DNA of 64,000 nucleotides, from contig NC_089984.1 of the NCBI RefSeq assembly GCF_036417845.1, positions 32,337,447-32,401,446 on the forward strand, in the 5' to 3' direction. Position numbers and translations under genes: made by a program. This document shows, in pieces, positions 26,621-37,155 of the stretch (the stretch's first letter is position 1; the number at the start of each line of letters is the position of its first letter). The stretch is from Apteryx mantelli (Eukaryota > Chordata > Aves > Apterygiformes > Apterygidae). Under the pieces are notes generated by a model. The model ran no database searches. It worked only from the letters and a program-made list of their open reading frames with translations, and was not told where the DNA came from.

Positions 26621-28119
26621 TTGTCCATTAAGGAGATGCTTTTCAAGGCCAAAACATCAGTGAGGAATCTAACTGCTTTCTGTGGCTTTGAAAATTTCCT
26701 CTCTAAACTGCAAATTATTTTGGATAAGAGTTGTCTTTTATCCGGTGACGGTTAAGAGTCTCAGGGCCTCTAGTCACTAATGGAACATAAATAATTAACT
26801 AAATGATATTACTGCAAACTTCATCTGCAGCAGAAAACTCTTCTACACAAGCTAACGTGGCTGTGGGGCAAAACCCACCCCACGAACGGCCTGCACTACA
26901 GTTGTGCTCAAGAACCCTTCTGGTGTGGAGACAAGATTTCAGCCCCTCAGTTCACGCTCCTCTAGAGTGACAGACTGTGGATATTCTTGCCATGCAGTCA
27001 GGGTTAATAATCGAAAGGTTTCTCCCTTAGAGCACTCTGTAACACTACATACAAATGTGCCCCATGCATTATTAATCTTTCTGCAGCAACCAGCAAGTGA
27101 CGAGACAGCTGTCAGTCCAATTTGCATTTCAGAGCTCTTCCCTCCAGCTGCCTCTCAGGGGCATGATGAAAAAATGACATGGTCCATGGGATGCAGTGGC
27201 CCACGCTTTGGGGCTGGTGAGCAATTATTTGCCAGGGTAGCTGCAGCCCCAGAAATACCACCATAATCAGCTTTGCCTAGGGAAAGCTGGAGGATGGTTT
27301 TGTCATGAAAGGTAAGGGTTTTTCCTCTCAGCTAGGTTGTACCAAAGGCAGGCGATGGTGACTCTGCTCCCACCAACTTTGATGCATTCCTTCTCTTGCC
27401 CTTCTGTCTCTCAGGGCTTCTCCATAAAAGATTATAAAAACTATAAAACTCTGGGATTGTAGCTTTCTCTCTGTCTCTGCAGTTAGGTGGCTACAACGAC
27501 ACCTCCCAGGTCAGACTCATGATTTTGGCTGGGAATCTTTCTATATAACCCTAATACAAAGGATAACATAAGCAATACCCCAGCTACCACTCATGGTAGT
27601 TCTGTCCACAACGGCTGGATCTGCTCTAGCCCCAGAGGAGCTGAAGAATCCTAACAAACATCTGGCCCCTGCCCTGCTTACACACAGCTGGACTATTACG
27701 GCCTGGTGGGAAGGTTATTATAAGGACTCCGGCATGGCCCTACTCTCTAAGTACTTAGGGTCAGGATTAGAGGTCTGACTAGGATGTATTTTAATCCTGC
27801 TACCTTCTGCTTACAAAAACTCATAAAATGCCTAGGGAAAGCAGAGCAGGAATTTGCACAACTTTCAAACTACTCTAACTTACCCCAGCAGCAAGCAGCC
27901 CTTTGGATAGAGACCATGGCGCTGCTACCCTGGCAGGCTGGTTGGTCTCCTACGAGTCTCTGAAGCTTCTAGGACTCAAGTTATTTTCCCTATATTGAGT
28001 TGGGCTGTTCAGATGTACCATCTCATTCAGAGCTCTCAAACACGGCACTGAGCTTTTTAATGTAGATTCATTTGTCAAAATGACTTAGGATTACAATGTG
28101 AGACTCATATTATCCATTT

Positions 28120-28215
28120 ACAGTGTCACCTCTCGTGCTTATGTACATACAGCACCTAGCACTTGGGTGCCTGTAGGCTGTACCGCAATGCAAATAACAA
28201 GGAAGACATCTTGAA
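28120..28215 (+). mobile_element. Old SINE 3' tail fragment
   Basis: The blocks tacatacagcacctagcac, a gtgcctgtaggctgtacc stretch and gcaatgcaaataacaa occur in the order of the 3' tail of an ancient amniote tRNA-SINE. Only the tail is visible. Confidence 0.5.
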
Positions 28216-29794
28216 ATTCTCACACTGAAAAAAAGCACAATAATACAGGTTCCCACTAGGTCTTGTTTTCAGCACAGTGACTGGTAATAGATAACCATAT
28301 TCCCCAGCAGGAAATAAGGAAAAAGAAAAAGCTGAAGTTGAAACTACAGATGAAACATATCTCTCAGGCTGATGGCTTGATACATGATAGCACTTTGATC
28401 TTATCAATCAGAAAACAATTTGATTCCAGCCTTTTCTTCTGGGCATTATGGCCAGAATCATACCAACATTTGAATCTAAACAGATCTATTCTAGCTCAAG
28501 TATTATTTATTCACATGTTTTATTATTCTGTTTCATGGAGAAATGCAAGGACAGCATCTCATTAACGGAAAGAACAGAAAGTTTTCTTTTTTAACACCAT
28601 AAACACGGTAGCTCTGCAACTGGGGTAACATTCAAAACACTGAATGTACCTGGAGATATTAATGTGGCAAGGAAACACACCATGCATTCAATGAGAGATG
28701 ACAGCACACAGATAAAATACTAATCCCTTGTTATCAGCTCTAGGTACCAGACTTAATGCAATTGTCAGAAATTCTCAGCAGAAGTTGACAGTACCAACAA
28801 AAGGTTCATTTAGGGTCACTGGAAATTCCTGCTTCATTTGCATAAGCATTTAAGCAAGTGCTTTGAAACTTTTGTTTTCCAGCAAAAGTTTAAGTAATTA
28901 GACTTAGCCACACAATAACAGCAAGCAAATGTTTGAGGCCTAGATGCTCAAAGGTATTTAGACACTAAAATCTATTGATTTTCAGGAACAAGAAGTATCC
29001 AGCATCTTGGCCTAAATGTCTTGCTAGATGGAGAAATACAAGTCTCTCTGAAGCCAATATATTTGTTTCATCCATATGTCTCTGCTCTGGGAGTTAAGAT
29101 GATGGTGGAGAATCAACATCAAAATAGGAAAATACTTTATTTGAATATCTAATCACATTTTATCTCCCTGCTTATTCTGACAAAGGATAATGAATTTTTT
29201 TATTCCCTTAAGGTATGATAATATCCTCAGAGAAAATTCATACTAGATATTATAAGTATTTGGTATATTCTTTGCATTATTGCCTCAGTGTTCAGCCATG
29301 AGCAGTGCATCACTGCGCTATTATACAAACCAGAAAACAACAACTACCAATAACAATAAGTCGGCTTCAGGAAAAACACAAGCTGAAGAGAATGATTTGA
29401 AAACGCTTTAGATACTTGCCCAGCCATACTTACTGTTTATGGCCAGAACAGATGCCTTTCAATTCAGGTGGGTACTTAAAGCTGTAAGAGCAGATTACAT
29501 CTATACACAAATCTCTGAGAGTTACCTGCACTGTGGTCCATCACTGCACTGATGGTTCATCAAGCCGGAATGGAAGGTGAAGAAAGGCTAGAGTGTTCAC
29601 TTTAAAACTTTAGGCTGGTAATAGTAATTACACTGGGATTTATCCAGGATAGGAAAGCTACACACTCCTCCAAAAAGGAACCACACCATTCCTGGACTTT
29701 ACATGCAATTTCCTATTTATGTGCACACGTAAATCCATATGGCAGAGGTACAAAAAAGGCTAGAGGACTAAACTAGGAGCCAGATTTACAAGAG
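28216..29794. other. Intergenic block, no gene
   Basis: AT-rich non-coding sequence just downstream of the inferred SORCS1 end, with the palindromic repeat fragment at 28935. Nothing else was recognised. Confidence 0.6.
28935..28990. repeat. Palindromic amniote repeat fragment
   Basis: The blocks ggcctagatgctcaaaggta, tttagacac and ctattgattttcagg match half of an old palindromic amniote repeat of the kind seen in turtles, crocodilians and birds (typical block: caaaggtatttaggc). Only one arm remains. Confidence 0.45.
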
Positions 29795-29950
29795 GCAGGA
29801 TGATCTGGTGGTTACATCCTGGCTTGAAAAGTAGAAGAGCTAGATTTGTTTTTTTCCCGGAGACATGTATCTGCTGTCACCTGGCAAACTGAATGAACCT
29901 TCCTATGCTTCATTTTCTTCACATGTAAAACCTGGTTAATCAGTAATGAG
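29795..29950 (+). mobile_element. MIR-like SINE fragment
   Basis: The landmarks of a MIR-family SINE run in the sense direction: aggatgatctggtggtta (tRNA-derived part), then a gctagatttg..cccgg stretch, gtcacctggcaaactgaatgaacc and a cttcattttcttcacatgtaaaac block. It is old but clear and lies just downstream of the inferred end of SORCS1. Confidence 0.6.
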
Positions 29951-30040
29951 AATAATTCAAACTTTTCTTCATCAGTGTTGGCAAGAGGGTTTGAATTCCT
30001 CCTACTCAAAAAGCCATTTTTTTAAAGGAGCCTTTAATAG

Positions 30041-30062
30041 TGCGTGTGAGTGTGTGTGTGTA
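30041..30062 (+). repeat. GT-rich microsatellite
   Basis: Mostly (GT)n with three interruptions; lies between two MIR-like fragments. Confidence 0.8.
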
Positions 30063-30149
30063 CGCGGAAGGGTAACCGTGGGTAGGGAATGGTGCTGGAC
30101 CTGCAAGGAGCTGCTCACGGCTCTCCCATCGGCCTGTTCGGAAACCGTA

Positions 30150-30270
30150 AAACCAGCATTTCACTTCTGCATCCATCAGTTTCCCCTTCTGCAAAATGGA
30201 GATAGCAGTACCATGCCTCTCTTACAAAGTGCTTTGGCTGAGGGCCGAGAACGCTACCTTCATATTGGCA
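30150..30270 (+). mobile_element. MIR-like SINE fragment
   Basis: A second MIR-like piece: catcagtttccccttctgca with aaatggagatagcagtacc, then ctctcttacaaagtgctttgg. It may belong to the same insertion as the fragment at 29795-29950, split by about 200 bases that include a GT microsatellite, or be a separate copy. Confidence 0.6.
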
Positions 30271-30464
30271 TCATCATTCCAAGCGTTGCATTTTTTCAGA
30301 AGCGCACTATCACCACCCTCTCCCACTCCCATGCTACTGAATGTCCCCTTCTCTTTGAGGGTATTCTCTTCCTACTGTTTTAATGTCTTCAGTGATCCCA
30401 GCCAGGGACAGAGAGCTAAAATGAGCAACAAAAACACGGGGCCTTCATTTAGAGACATAATCTG

Positions 30465-30470
30465 TTTAAT
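30465..30470 (-). terminator. Candidate poly(A) signal ATTAAA for SORCS1
   Basis: On the minus strand ATTAAA is followed after about 25-40 bases by a GT-rich stretch (ccgtgtttttgttgctc), the usual arrangement of a cleavage and polyadenylation site. Cleavage would fall near 30445-30455. ATTAAA is the commonest variant of the canonical hexamer. RNA evidence would be needed to prove use. Confidence 0.4.
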
Positions 30471-32154
30471 AAATATGACTGTAAAAGCAATAAACAATAG
30501 CAATTATACATTACACTACATTGTATTTAACGAAGGGGAAAAATAAGATGAAAAAGTACATCAAAAAAAGTAATTTTAAAATTAGAAATAGTTCCAACAC
30601 TATAAGAAAACTTTTTGATTGACTTACTATAAAAATAAGTTGGCTAATGTTGGACTTCCGTGGGGAGTATTATACAGTTGCTGCCAAAACTTTCCCATCT
30701 TTCTTAAAGCTGTAGTTGCAAACACAATAGCAAAGCCATACAAATTGCTCTGTTTCTACCTGTCTTCAGAGAAACTACAGAAGGGGGCAGAGGACTGCTG
30801 TGTGATTGTCCGCTCACTACTACGGGCCTAAAGTTCTTGCGCTTGGTATCACTTTTTTTTCTTTGCCACCAGTGAGGTTGGTTGGGCCTCATGCCCAATT
30901 TATGAGGGAGAAATTCAAACCCATCCCTTCCCCCTTGGGATTCCAGGCCATGCCAACAACGCCGCCACCTCCTGCCTTTGACTCGGGTTACCATGTGCAG
31001 TGCCTTTCGCACAAAGCACGTGCGCATCAAGAATCAGCGTGCCTTCCTAAGCGTGCTACACTGATTAGGAACCAGCCTCTATTTGCCTTTGCTCAATGTA
31101 GTTAAGTAAATGTCTTTCGGTTTACCTCTTTGCACGTCAGACCCAAATCCTGGAGCTGGGTTTACCTGAGTTGGGTTGGAAATCAACAACTGCGAAACAC
31201 CAGGGGTTCAGATTCAGCAAATATCCAGAGTTCTGGGAGGACTTGTACAACGTGCGCTAAGCCTGCTTCCTGCCGCTTCCTTGCATAGTCTATGTGCACG
31301 TGTCCTGCAGTCACAGTTCCAGCTGCAGCGTAAGACACAACGGTATGTTACTGACCAGAAACCAAATCTCGTACAGGAGCTGTCCTGCGGTGCTGGGGCT
31401 CAGCATGCATGCGAACAATCTCAGCCCAAGTCCTGCTTCATTCTCCCCTCCTCTGCCCAGAACAGCAGTGGTTCGCACATCTGTGACCAAGTGGGATTTG
31501 CCAAGAAGGCCATGAGAAACCACATATAAACTTTTCCTTGCTCCCTATTCTATGGACTAGATGTCTTCCAAAAAATGACAGGCCTTAGGGTGACTCCCAA
31601 AAGGTAGAGATCTCCTGCGATTTTCCCAGACAAATCCAAACATCAGCACTAAAAGCCGCTGAGGGCATTATTAGGGCCTTCTCTTAGTCAAACTTTAAGG
31701 TGTAAGGCTGGTACAAAGTACAGTGTAAGTTCATGCTGGCAATAACCTCCTCAAAGTGCAGTGTAGACAGACCTCCCTGCCTGTAATGTATGCTAGTTTT
31801 GCTCGGTCCATGGTCAGGAGGCAGAAGGAGTTATCTCTGAGCAGTGCTATCAGAGGGTGGGTACCTTGGTGTGAGTAGGCTAAGAAGCTGCTTAAGAAAG
31901 AGCCTGGCTTTGCGGCTGGGATCGCCCGCGCGCCCGCTCGGCTTCCGCACAGCCGTGGGGCGCAGGCAGCAGCTGCAGCTAGAGGAAGGAAGGGCAGAGT
32001 CCAAACAAAGACATAAACCAAACTGACCCGAGAATATTTTCAGTGCCTTTAAACTCCAGTGTGATTCCTTGTGAAAGTCTGCTGGGGTGGCTAGCCCTCC
32101 CGCAGCCCAAAGTGCTAAAAGAGCCGTTAAATCTAAAGCCAAGAACCCTTGATG

Positions 32155-32210
32155 CCCCCTCCCGCCTCCCCCGACCCTTCTCCCCCCCCCATCCCAGCCC
32201 GCCCCTCTCT
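32155..32210 (-). promoter_or_regulatory. G-quadruplex-prone stretch in inferred 3' UTR
   Basis: The plus strand is almost pure C with short breaks, so the transcribed strand of the mRNA carries at least six runs of three or more G separated by one to six bases, including a run of nine. This meets the usual pattern for an intramolecular G-quadruplex. Function is not shown by sequence alone. Confidence 0.5.
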
Positions 32211-32528
32211 GTAAAGAAGAGACCCCCATGCATATTCTTGGCCTATATCAATTATGAATTTCCTACAAATTAGAGACAGATAAGAAAAAAGAGAGAAGTG
32301 GAGGGGTGAGGGGAAGAGCCACAGGGGTGAAGAGTGGTGTTGTTCCCCCCCTCCCAACCCCCACTAAAACTGAACACCTGTACAATGCAGTTCCACTATG
32401 GTCTCAGTATAATGTCCACATGCACAGGCTTAAAGCTAAAAACCCTTTGTCATCTGAAGAATTAAAAAGTCCGAATGCAGTGAGCTCTCCTCTTTTTTTA
32501 GATATACATATATACCGGTGTCCTCAGT

Positions 32529-32593
32529 TCAACCATTTACATAGGTAGGGATTTCTTTTGTGCTCTGGGGCTCAGCAGCTGTGGAAATACTTC
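32529..32593 (-). CDS. SORCS1: SORCS1 exon I (terminal coding exon)
   Basis: This is the coding part of the last exon: 65 bases from a gccacag acceptor to a TGA stop at 32529-32531. The first two bases complete a Gly codon from exon H, and 20 residues follow, ending in STKEIPTYVNG. The STKEIP block near the C-terminus is typical of SorCS1 and SorCS3 long-tail isoforms. Adding this exon makes the coding sequence in this window 1122 bases (373 residues plus stop) without a frame break. The exon presumably continues into the 3' UTR. Confidence 0.9.
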
Positions 32594-35423
32594 CTGTGGC
32601 AAAGAAAGAACAAAATAAGAGAGTCAGTAAATAGCAAATGTGTTTAGGCAAGGAAGGAGACGTTTGAAGGTATCACCTCGCTGGCCTTTGGGATTCAACT
32701 GTTCCAGACTGACATGTTCTTCCCAGAAATGTTTTCTTGTCATTCAAAACACTGAAGGTGATGTCCTGTTCTTTTGCTAATGAAGATGATTCACCCGTGT
32801 TGAAGAGCACGGGGAGAGGCCAGAGCAGAGGGGTGGAGGGAAGGAGGGGCTGAGCTCCTCAGAGGAAATGTGCAACTCATTTGCAGTGATAAAGTGTTGG
32901 AGATTTCACAAATCACCTTAAGCTTTGCCTTTGCAAAAGAAGAGCCTGAACTGCTCGCATCCAGAAAACAGAAACTGTGTTTTGTGGTGCCAGGGTTTGG
33001 AGAGAAAACAAAATCATCCAGCAACCTTCATTTAGATTCCAAGGGTCCCTGAATGTTAGTCAAAGGGGGTGAAAAAAACTGGCTTTTGAACAAGCATACA
33101 AAAGAGAAACACCCAATTACAGTCTTGCTTTGTTTTTCCACAGGAAAGAAAATTCATTAAAAAAGAGATTGCTGATTTCCAGAAACAGATGAGGTGACTG
33201 TATAGGAGTTTGAAGAGCCTTAGCATTTTCTGATCTGTTCATACCTAGGTTCAGACCTTTTCATTTTGTCAATGAGCTCTGATTCAGTTTCCTTGTTTGT
33301 CTTACTGCCAGGATGGGAAAACACTCTTAGGGAGTTTTTTGGACTGATTCCTCATGATAGTGAATTGAGTCTATCTATATTACACATTCACCTTTTGTGC
33401 TTGCTGGTGCAGTTACAGAGGTAAACTAAGGAGATATAAAAAAATCAATTTCTGGTTCAATACAGTGTGCTGCTGGACAGGGTACAGCTGACGAACCCAC
33501 AAAATGCTAGCTACTGTATAAAGTCAGAACAGCTATAGCTGCACAAATAAAATTCATACAGTTCAGGCTCCCCACAAAAACAGGCTTTTTACACCTCTGA
33601 TCCTAAGGGTTTCAAGGGGTAAAACTAGTTCCCAGCATTAGTGAGAGATGTTTTGAAGTTACCTTGAGTGGGGCTAGCAGGTGACTGACTGCTGTCGCCT
33701 CAGTCTACGTGACCGGTTACAATGCATGTTTCCCTACCCTTTCCACCTCCTCTTGGACAACGTGAACCATGGTCATTCCATTCCTTGGGAAGCTCAAAGC
33801 CCATCTAACTCTGGGAAAGTGTTTTTTTGTTTTTATGGCCTGAAATTGGGTGTTTCTCTCTTAGCATCTTACATCAATTTTGCCTTGGAGGCTTCTAGGG
33901 GGAAAAAAAAAAAAAAAGAATTGTTAAAGTTTAGGACCCACCGCTCCGGGTCTTTGCTTGAAACCTCTTGGTGATCCACAAGCCTTTTGGAAGTCCTCTG
34001 TCCAGACTACCTTGGTTGCATTTCCTTTCCTTGGGTTCTGGACTGTGGCCTGGGGTTGCTCTGTATGGGGAACACCACACGGGAAGGTTGGTCCCCTCAT
34101 TCCATCCTGTGCACTGCTAAGCAGGGTTGTCCAGGTGTGCTGATGAATAGCTGCTAAAAACCTTTTAATAGCTACCTGATCTCTCCTTGGTGAACAGGTG
34201 AGGAGAGAGCAGCACTGATGGCAGTGGGGAGATGACTTCCAACTTAGACATCAGTTTCATCAAGAGACTTTCTTCTTTTTTCTCCTCCCAGGTTGTTTTG
34301 CAGGCCCCAGTCTTAGCACATCACATTCCCTCTTTTAATCATCCTTCCCCTTGTTCCCTCTCTGCAGTAGCTACTACACAAAGCCTGCTTTAGCAAACAC
34401 TCTCTTACAATTTAGGGACATCCTCAGATGGGATGTGAAGGCATGGTTAAGCTGATGAAGCTGTGCAGCTAAGACATCTGTGCAGTTAAGACTATGCCTT
34501 GTTTCTGTCTGAGCCAAAACAGCTATAAACTTTAGTTCCTCTAAAATAGGTCTGTGTCCTTACTTGCAGGAGGCAGATGCTGCTCCTCTGGTCTGGGCCT
34601 GCAGAACTGTCACCTCAGAAGCGAAGCTGAGCAATGCCCGAGCAAAGCCAGAGCAACACTGGCTTTACTAGAACATGTTCCCAGACTGAAACGTCCCTGT
34701 TCCACCTCAACAGCCCTGGTGTTACTGTAGTCAGGATAACAACAATCATACAAGCATGAGCAAAAGTACAGTGGATCCAGGATGCTTGCTCCAAGCCTGT
34801 TCACTTTAAGTCCTGCTAAAGCCTGCCTTAGGCCTGTGGAAGAAATCAGCCTGAGGGCAAACCCAGCTGTCTGGTGCAGAGATCCCCAGTTCTGCTTTAC
34901 TTCCCTGAGAATCAGTCAGGCTAGCATTGCTGTTGGCAGCAAGATCTGGCAGAGCACAAAGGCCATAGCAGTGACAACATCAAAGAATATTCTGCTTTTA
35001 GACTTTAGACTTACCGAATCACCTGCTCACCTCCATGTTCCAGGTGAGTGTGGCTGAAGGGTCTCCTGGACAGGACTCAGGTGTGGGGTTTAACCACAAA
35101 ATTACATCAGCCCCAGCAAAATAAATTAAGTCGCCTGACAGCACAAGTTAAGTGAAGCAGGAGTAGAGCATTTTTGAGAAGGGGAGGGGATCTACACAGA
35201 GCAACTAGGAGAGGGGAAAAGACTAAAGTTGTTTCTCCCCGTCATCACATAGCAGTGAGGGTGAGGGAAGAGTTAGCAAGGTTTCCTGTAGCAAAACTAA
35301 CACTGCAGCAGAAGAGGATGGGGAGGAGTGCGCAGGGAGATGGGGAAGAAGGGAGGCTTAGAAAAGGGTTAGCCAATTATAAGTCAGAGGCTGACCAGCT
35401 GCAGGATGCTGCAAGTTATTTAC
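32594..35423 (-). other. SORCS1 intron H-I (2.8 kb)
   Basis: Non-coding sequence between the penultimate and terminal coding exons. It has a poly(A) run at about 33903-33917 and two minus-strand ATTAAA hexamers (near 34340 and 34165) that could serve a transcript ending after exon H. No further SORCS1 tail exon was recognised on the minus strand, and the open frames here look random. Confidence 0.8.
35416..35423 (-). CDS. SORCS1: Alternative short SORCS1 C-terminus (exon H read-through)
   Basis: If the exon H donor is not used, translation runs through the gtaaat donor: the G at 35424 plus GT makes Gly, AAA is Lys and TAA stops. The tail would end QPIGK. I recall that a human SORCS1 isoform ends in Gly-Lys at the same place, which suggests a conserved alternative terminal exon, but I cannot check this here. 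Its polyadenylation site is not established. ATTAAA hexamers on the minus strand occur about 1.1-1.3 kb further on (near 34340 and 34165). Confidence 0.5.
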
Positions 35424-35584
35424 CTATGGGCTGGATATCCAACTTCTCATCTACTAGTTGCTCAGGGCTCATCAGCTCACTTTGAGGGACATTAGGTATG
35501 CTTTCCCTCTGACTGACTGGACTGACCATCTCTTGATCTTTTTCATTCTGCATCTGTGCATATATATTAAGGCCAGGAATCTTC
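35424..35584 (-). CDS. SORCS1: SORCS1 exon H (cytoplasmic tail, first part)
   Basis: The exon has 161 bases and lies only 175 bases after exon G. Its first G completes the AGG Arg codon, then KIPGLNIYAQMQNEK and further acidic and serine-rich sequence follow, with PNVPQ and DEKLDIQPI near the end. The Tyr-based YAQM fits the YxxPhi class of adaptor-binding sorting signals, expected for an endocytic receptor (inference from the motif). YAQMQNEK and PNVPQ fit my memory of SORCS1 better than SORCS3, and are the basis for the gene name. The donor is gtaaat. Reading through it instead of splicing gives Gly-Lys then a TAA stop at about 35416-35418, a plausible alternative C-terminus. Confidence 0.93.
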
Positions 35585-35759
35585 CTAAAACATTAACAGA
35601 AACCATCATTGTGGGGTGCTCTGGCAGATGACGTAGCATTAGCCTTTTACAAACCAAGAAACAAATCACCAAGAAAAAGAAAACCCAACAACACAAAACC
35701 CAAACACTTCAGTGAAAGATGAAAATGAGGAGAAGGAAATGGCGCAGGGAGGGTCATAC
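35585..35759 (-). other. SORCS1 intron G-H (175 bases)
   Basis: This is the shortest intron of the gene in the window. It has a gtatga donor and a ttttag acceptor. If it were retained, the frame from exon G would stay open for 29 codons and then stop at about 35666-35668, giving a short hydrophobic tail after KFKR in place of the YAQM-containing tail. The intron holds no other recognisable feature. Confidence 0.85.
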
Positions 35760-35865
35760 CTTTTGAACTTGTAAATTACAAACACGGCTAGTCCCACAAA
35801 AACCACGGAGAGGAGCATCAGCATAGCTGAACCACTGTGACTGGGAGTGAGGTCCACCAAGGGAG
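35760..35865 (-). CDS. SORCS1: SORCS1 exon G (transmembrane exon)
   Basis: The exon has 106 bases, an acceptor of cttccag type and a gtatga donor. Its first two bases complete an Ala codon, giving APLVDLTPSHSGS before the membrane helix. The helix is about AMLMLLSVVFVGLAVFVIY, followed by the basic stop-transfer motif KFKR. This sets the topology: everything encoded by exons A-F is lumenal or extracellular, and exons H-I are cytoplasmic. The exon ends two bases into the final Arg codon. In SorCS1 of other vertebrates alternative tails diverge right after this KFKR, so this donor is a regulatory branch point (family knowledge). Confidence 0.95.
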
Positions 35866-36726
35866 CTGGAAGAGATGGGGAGAACGTTAGAGCCACCTCC
35901 CAGCCTGGAGTAAAAGGTACTCTCTCCAAAAACAGCACATTTTCCCCTACAGCATTTGTAACAGACCTGTCAACTCATCTCCCGGACTCCTCTCCTGACC
36001 TAATCCAAGTGGGGAAAAGCTTGGATTGCTATCACTTGTGATGCTCAACCTGGCACTTGATGTGAAAACCTATAGCTTTCTGCTTAGAGGTCTGGCCAGT
36101 TATTAGAGGAATGCCTCAAACATACTCTCTCGTGTTGCAGACAGCTACCTAAAGTAGTTGCAAATGAGGTCACTTGGGTACCAAAACTGGACTTTCTGGA
36201 GGATCCTGGAGCTACCTACGGGATAATTTCTCACATTGACTTCCTATTTTGCTTAGAGTTAGTCTGGGTAGCTCCCAGTGCATAGTGAAGAGCGAGCAAC
36301 TGGCTAGTGAATTTTACTGAAGATCGTCACCAAACACACTGTCCTCCGCTCAGTCCTCTTCCTTCCTAACAGAAGCCCAGTTCCCATCTCAGACACTGTC
36401 TCAGCATCCATGCCTTACCAAGACAAGCTCTTGATTTTCAGTTTTTTGGTTTCTTCTTCCTTTCCTTTCTCACTCTTTTGAATATAACCTACCTCTTTCT
36501 CTCCCCTGTTGCCCTGTCCTCTCTCCCACATGTTTTCCATGGAAGGAAGTGCACAGGTTCAAGAAAAAAAAAAAAAGGCAGACTAATCAAACGAGTCTCT
36601 CTGTGCCTCTCACAGAGTTTTGTGCAGCTCCTTTTCATAGCTCCTTGCAAAATAAGGCCACACAAAACATCTGGAGGTGACAGTGTTCCCAGAAATACAA
36701 AGTAAATTATATTAAAGAGTCTCCAT

Positions 36727-37155
36727 CACTCACATGCACACACGCACACAGAAAGATATCCAGCATCCACAGAGGGACACGCACAGATCCAACAATCTCA
36801 GTTGTCCATGCAGACACACAATCATGCAGACGCTAACAAAAGATACTGTAGACAGACATGCAGCTGTAGGTGTGCCATTACACAGGGCTAATGGACACAG
36901 CAGATACATCCTCCCTGGCTGTCTTTACCTGGCGATACCCACAGAACAAAACATAGGCAGTGACTTCCCCTGCAAGACAGTGTAAGTTAAACTGAACGCA
37001 CTGCCGCACATGCCTCCTCTCCCTCTTGCCCTTGTACACGCGCACCGAACAAACCTTTCTAAAACAGAGCCAGCAAACACAAAAAACATGCACACACAAG
37101 CACACACTTACTCATGCACTCATGGACATACCACTCGCGCACACACACGCTTTCC
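36727..37155 (+). repeat. Diffuse CA-rich region
   Basis: Many short (CA)2-5 tracts interrupted by G or T, such as cacacgcacacag and gcacacacaagcacacac, over about 430 bases. It looks like a decayed or compound microsatellite, in SORCS1 intron F-G. Confidence 0.7.

Larger units (their letters stand above)
21141..28119. other. Intergenic block, no gene
   Basis: Non-coding sequence between the CpG island and an old SINE tail. The 27-bp duplication at 22217 and a possible MIR remnant at 26545 are the only structures I see. No exon with splice borders was recognised. Confidence 0.6.
30450..32528 (-). other. SORCS1: Inferred SORCS1 3' UTR
   Basis: The roughly 2.1 kb downstream of the TGA stop is taken as the 3' UTR of the long-tail transcript. 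No AATAAA was seen on the sense strand within it; the first convincing signal is an ATTAAA at 30465-30470. The stretch includes a locally CpG-rich part around 31915-31985 and, on the sense strand, several G runs at 32155-32210. Scattered open frames occur on both strands but look like chance. The 3' boundary is an inference from the hexamer and the downstream GT-rich sequence. Confidence 0.5.

Noticed and set aside
29946..30383. Plus-strand 145-codon frame
   Set aside because: It overlaps two MIR-like fragments and a GT microsatellite, so it is repeat-derived and not a gene.
35666..35938. Transmembrane frame read as a separate small membrane protein
   Set aside because: The frame is exon G of SORCS1 extended into introns on both sides. 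Acceptor, donor and phases all fit the gene.
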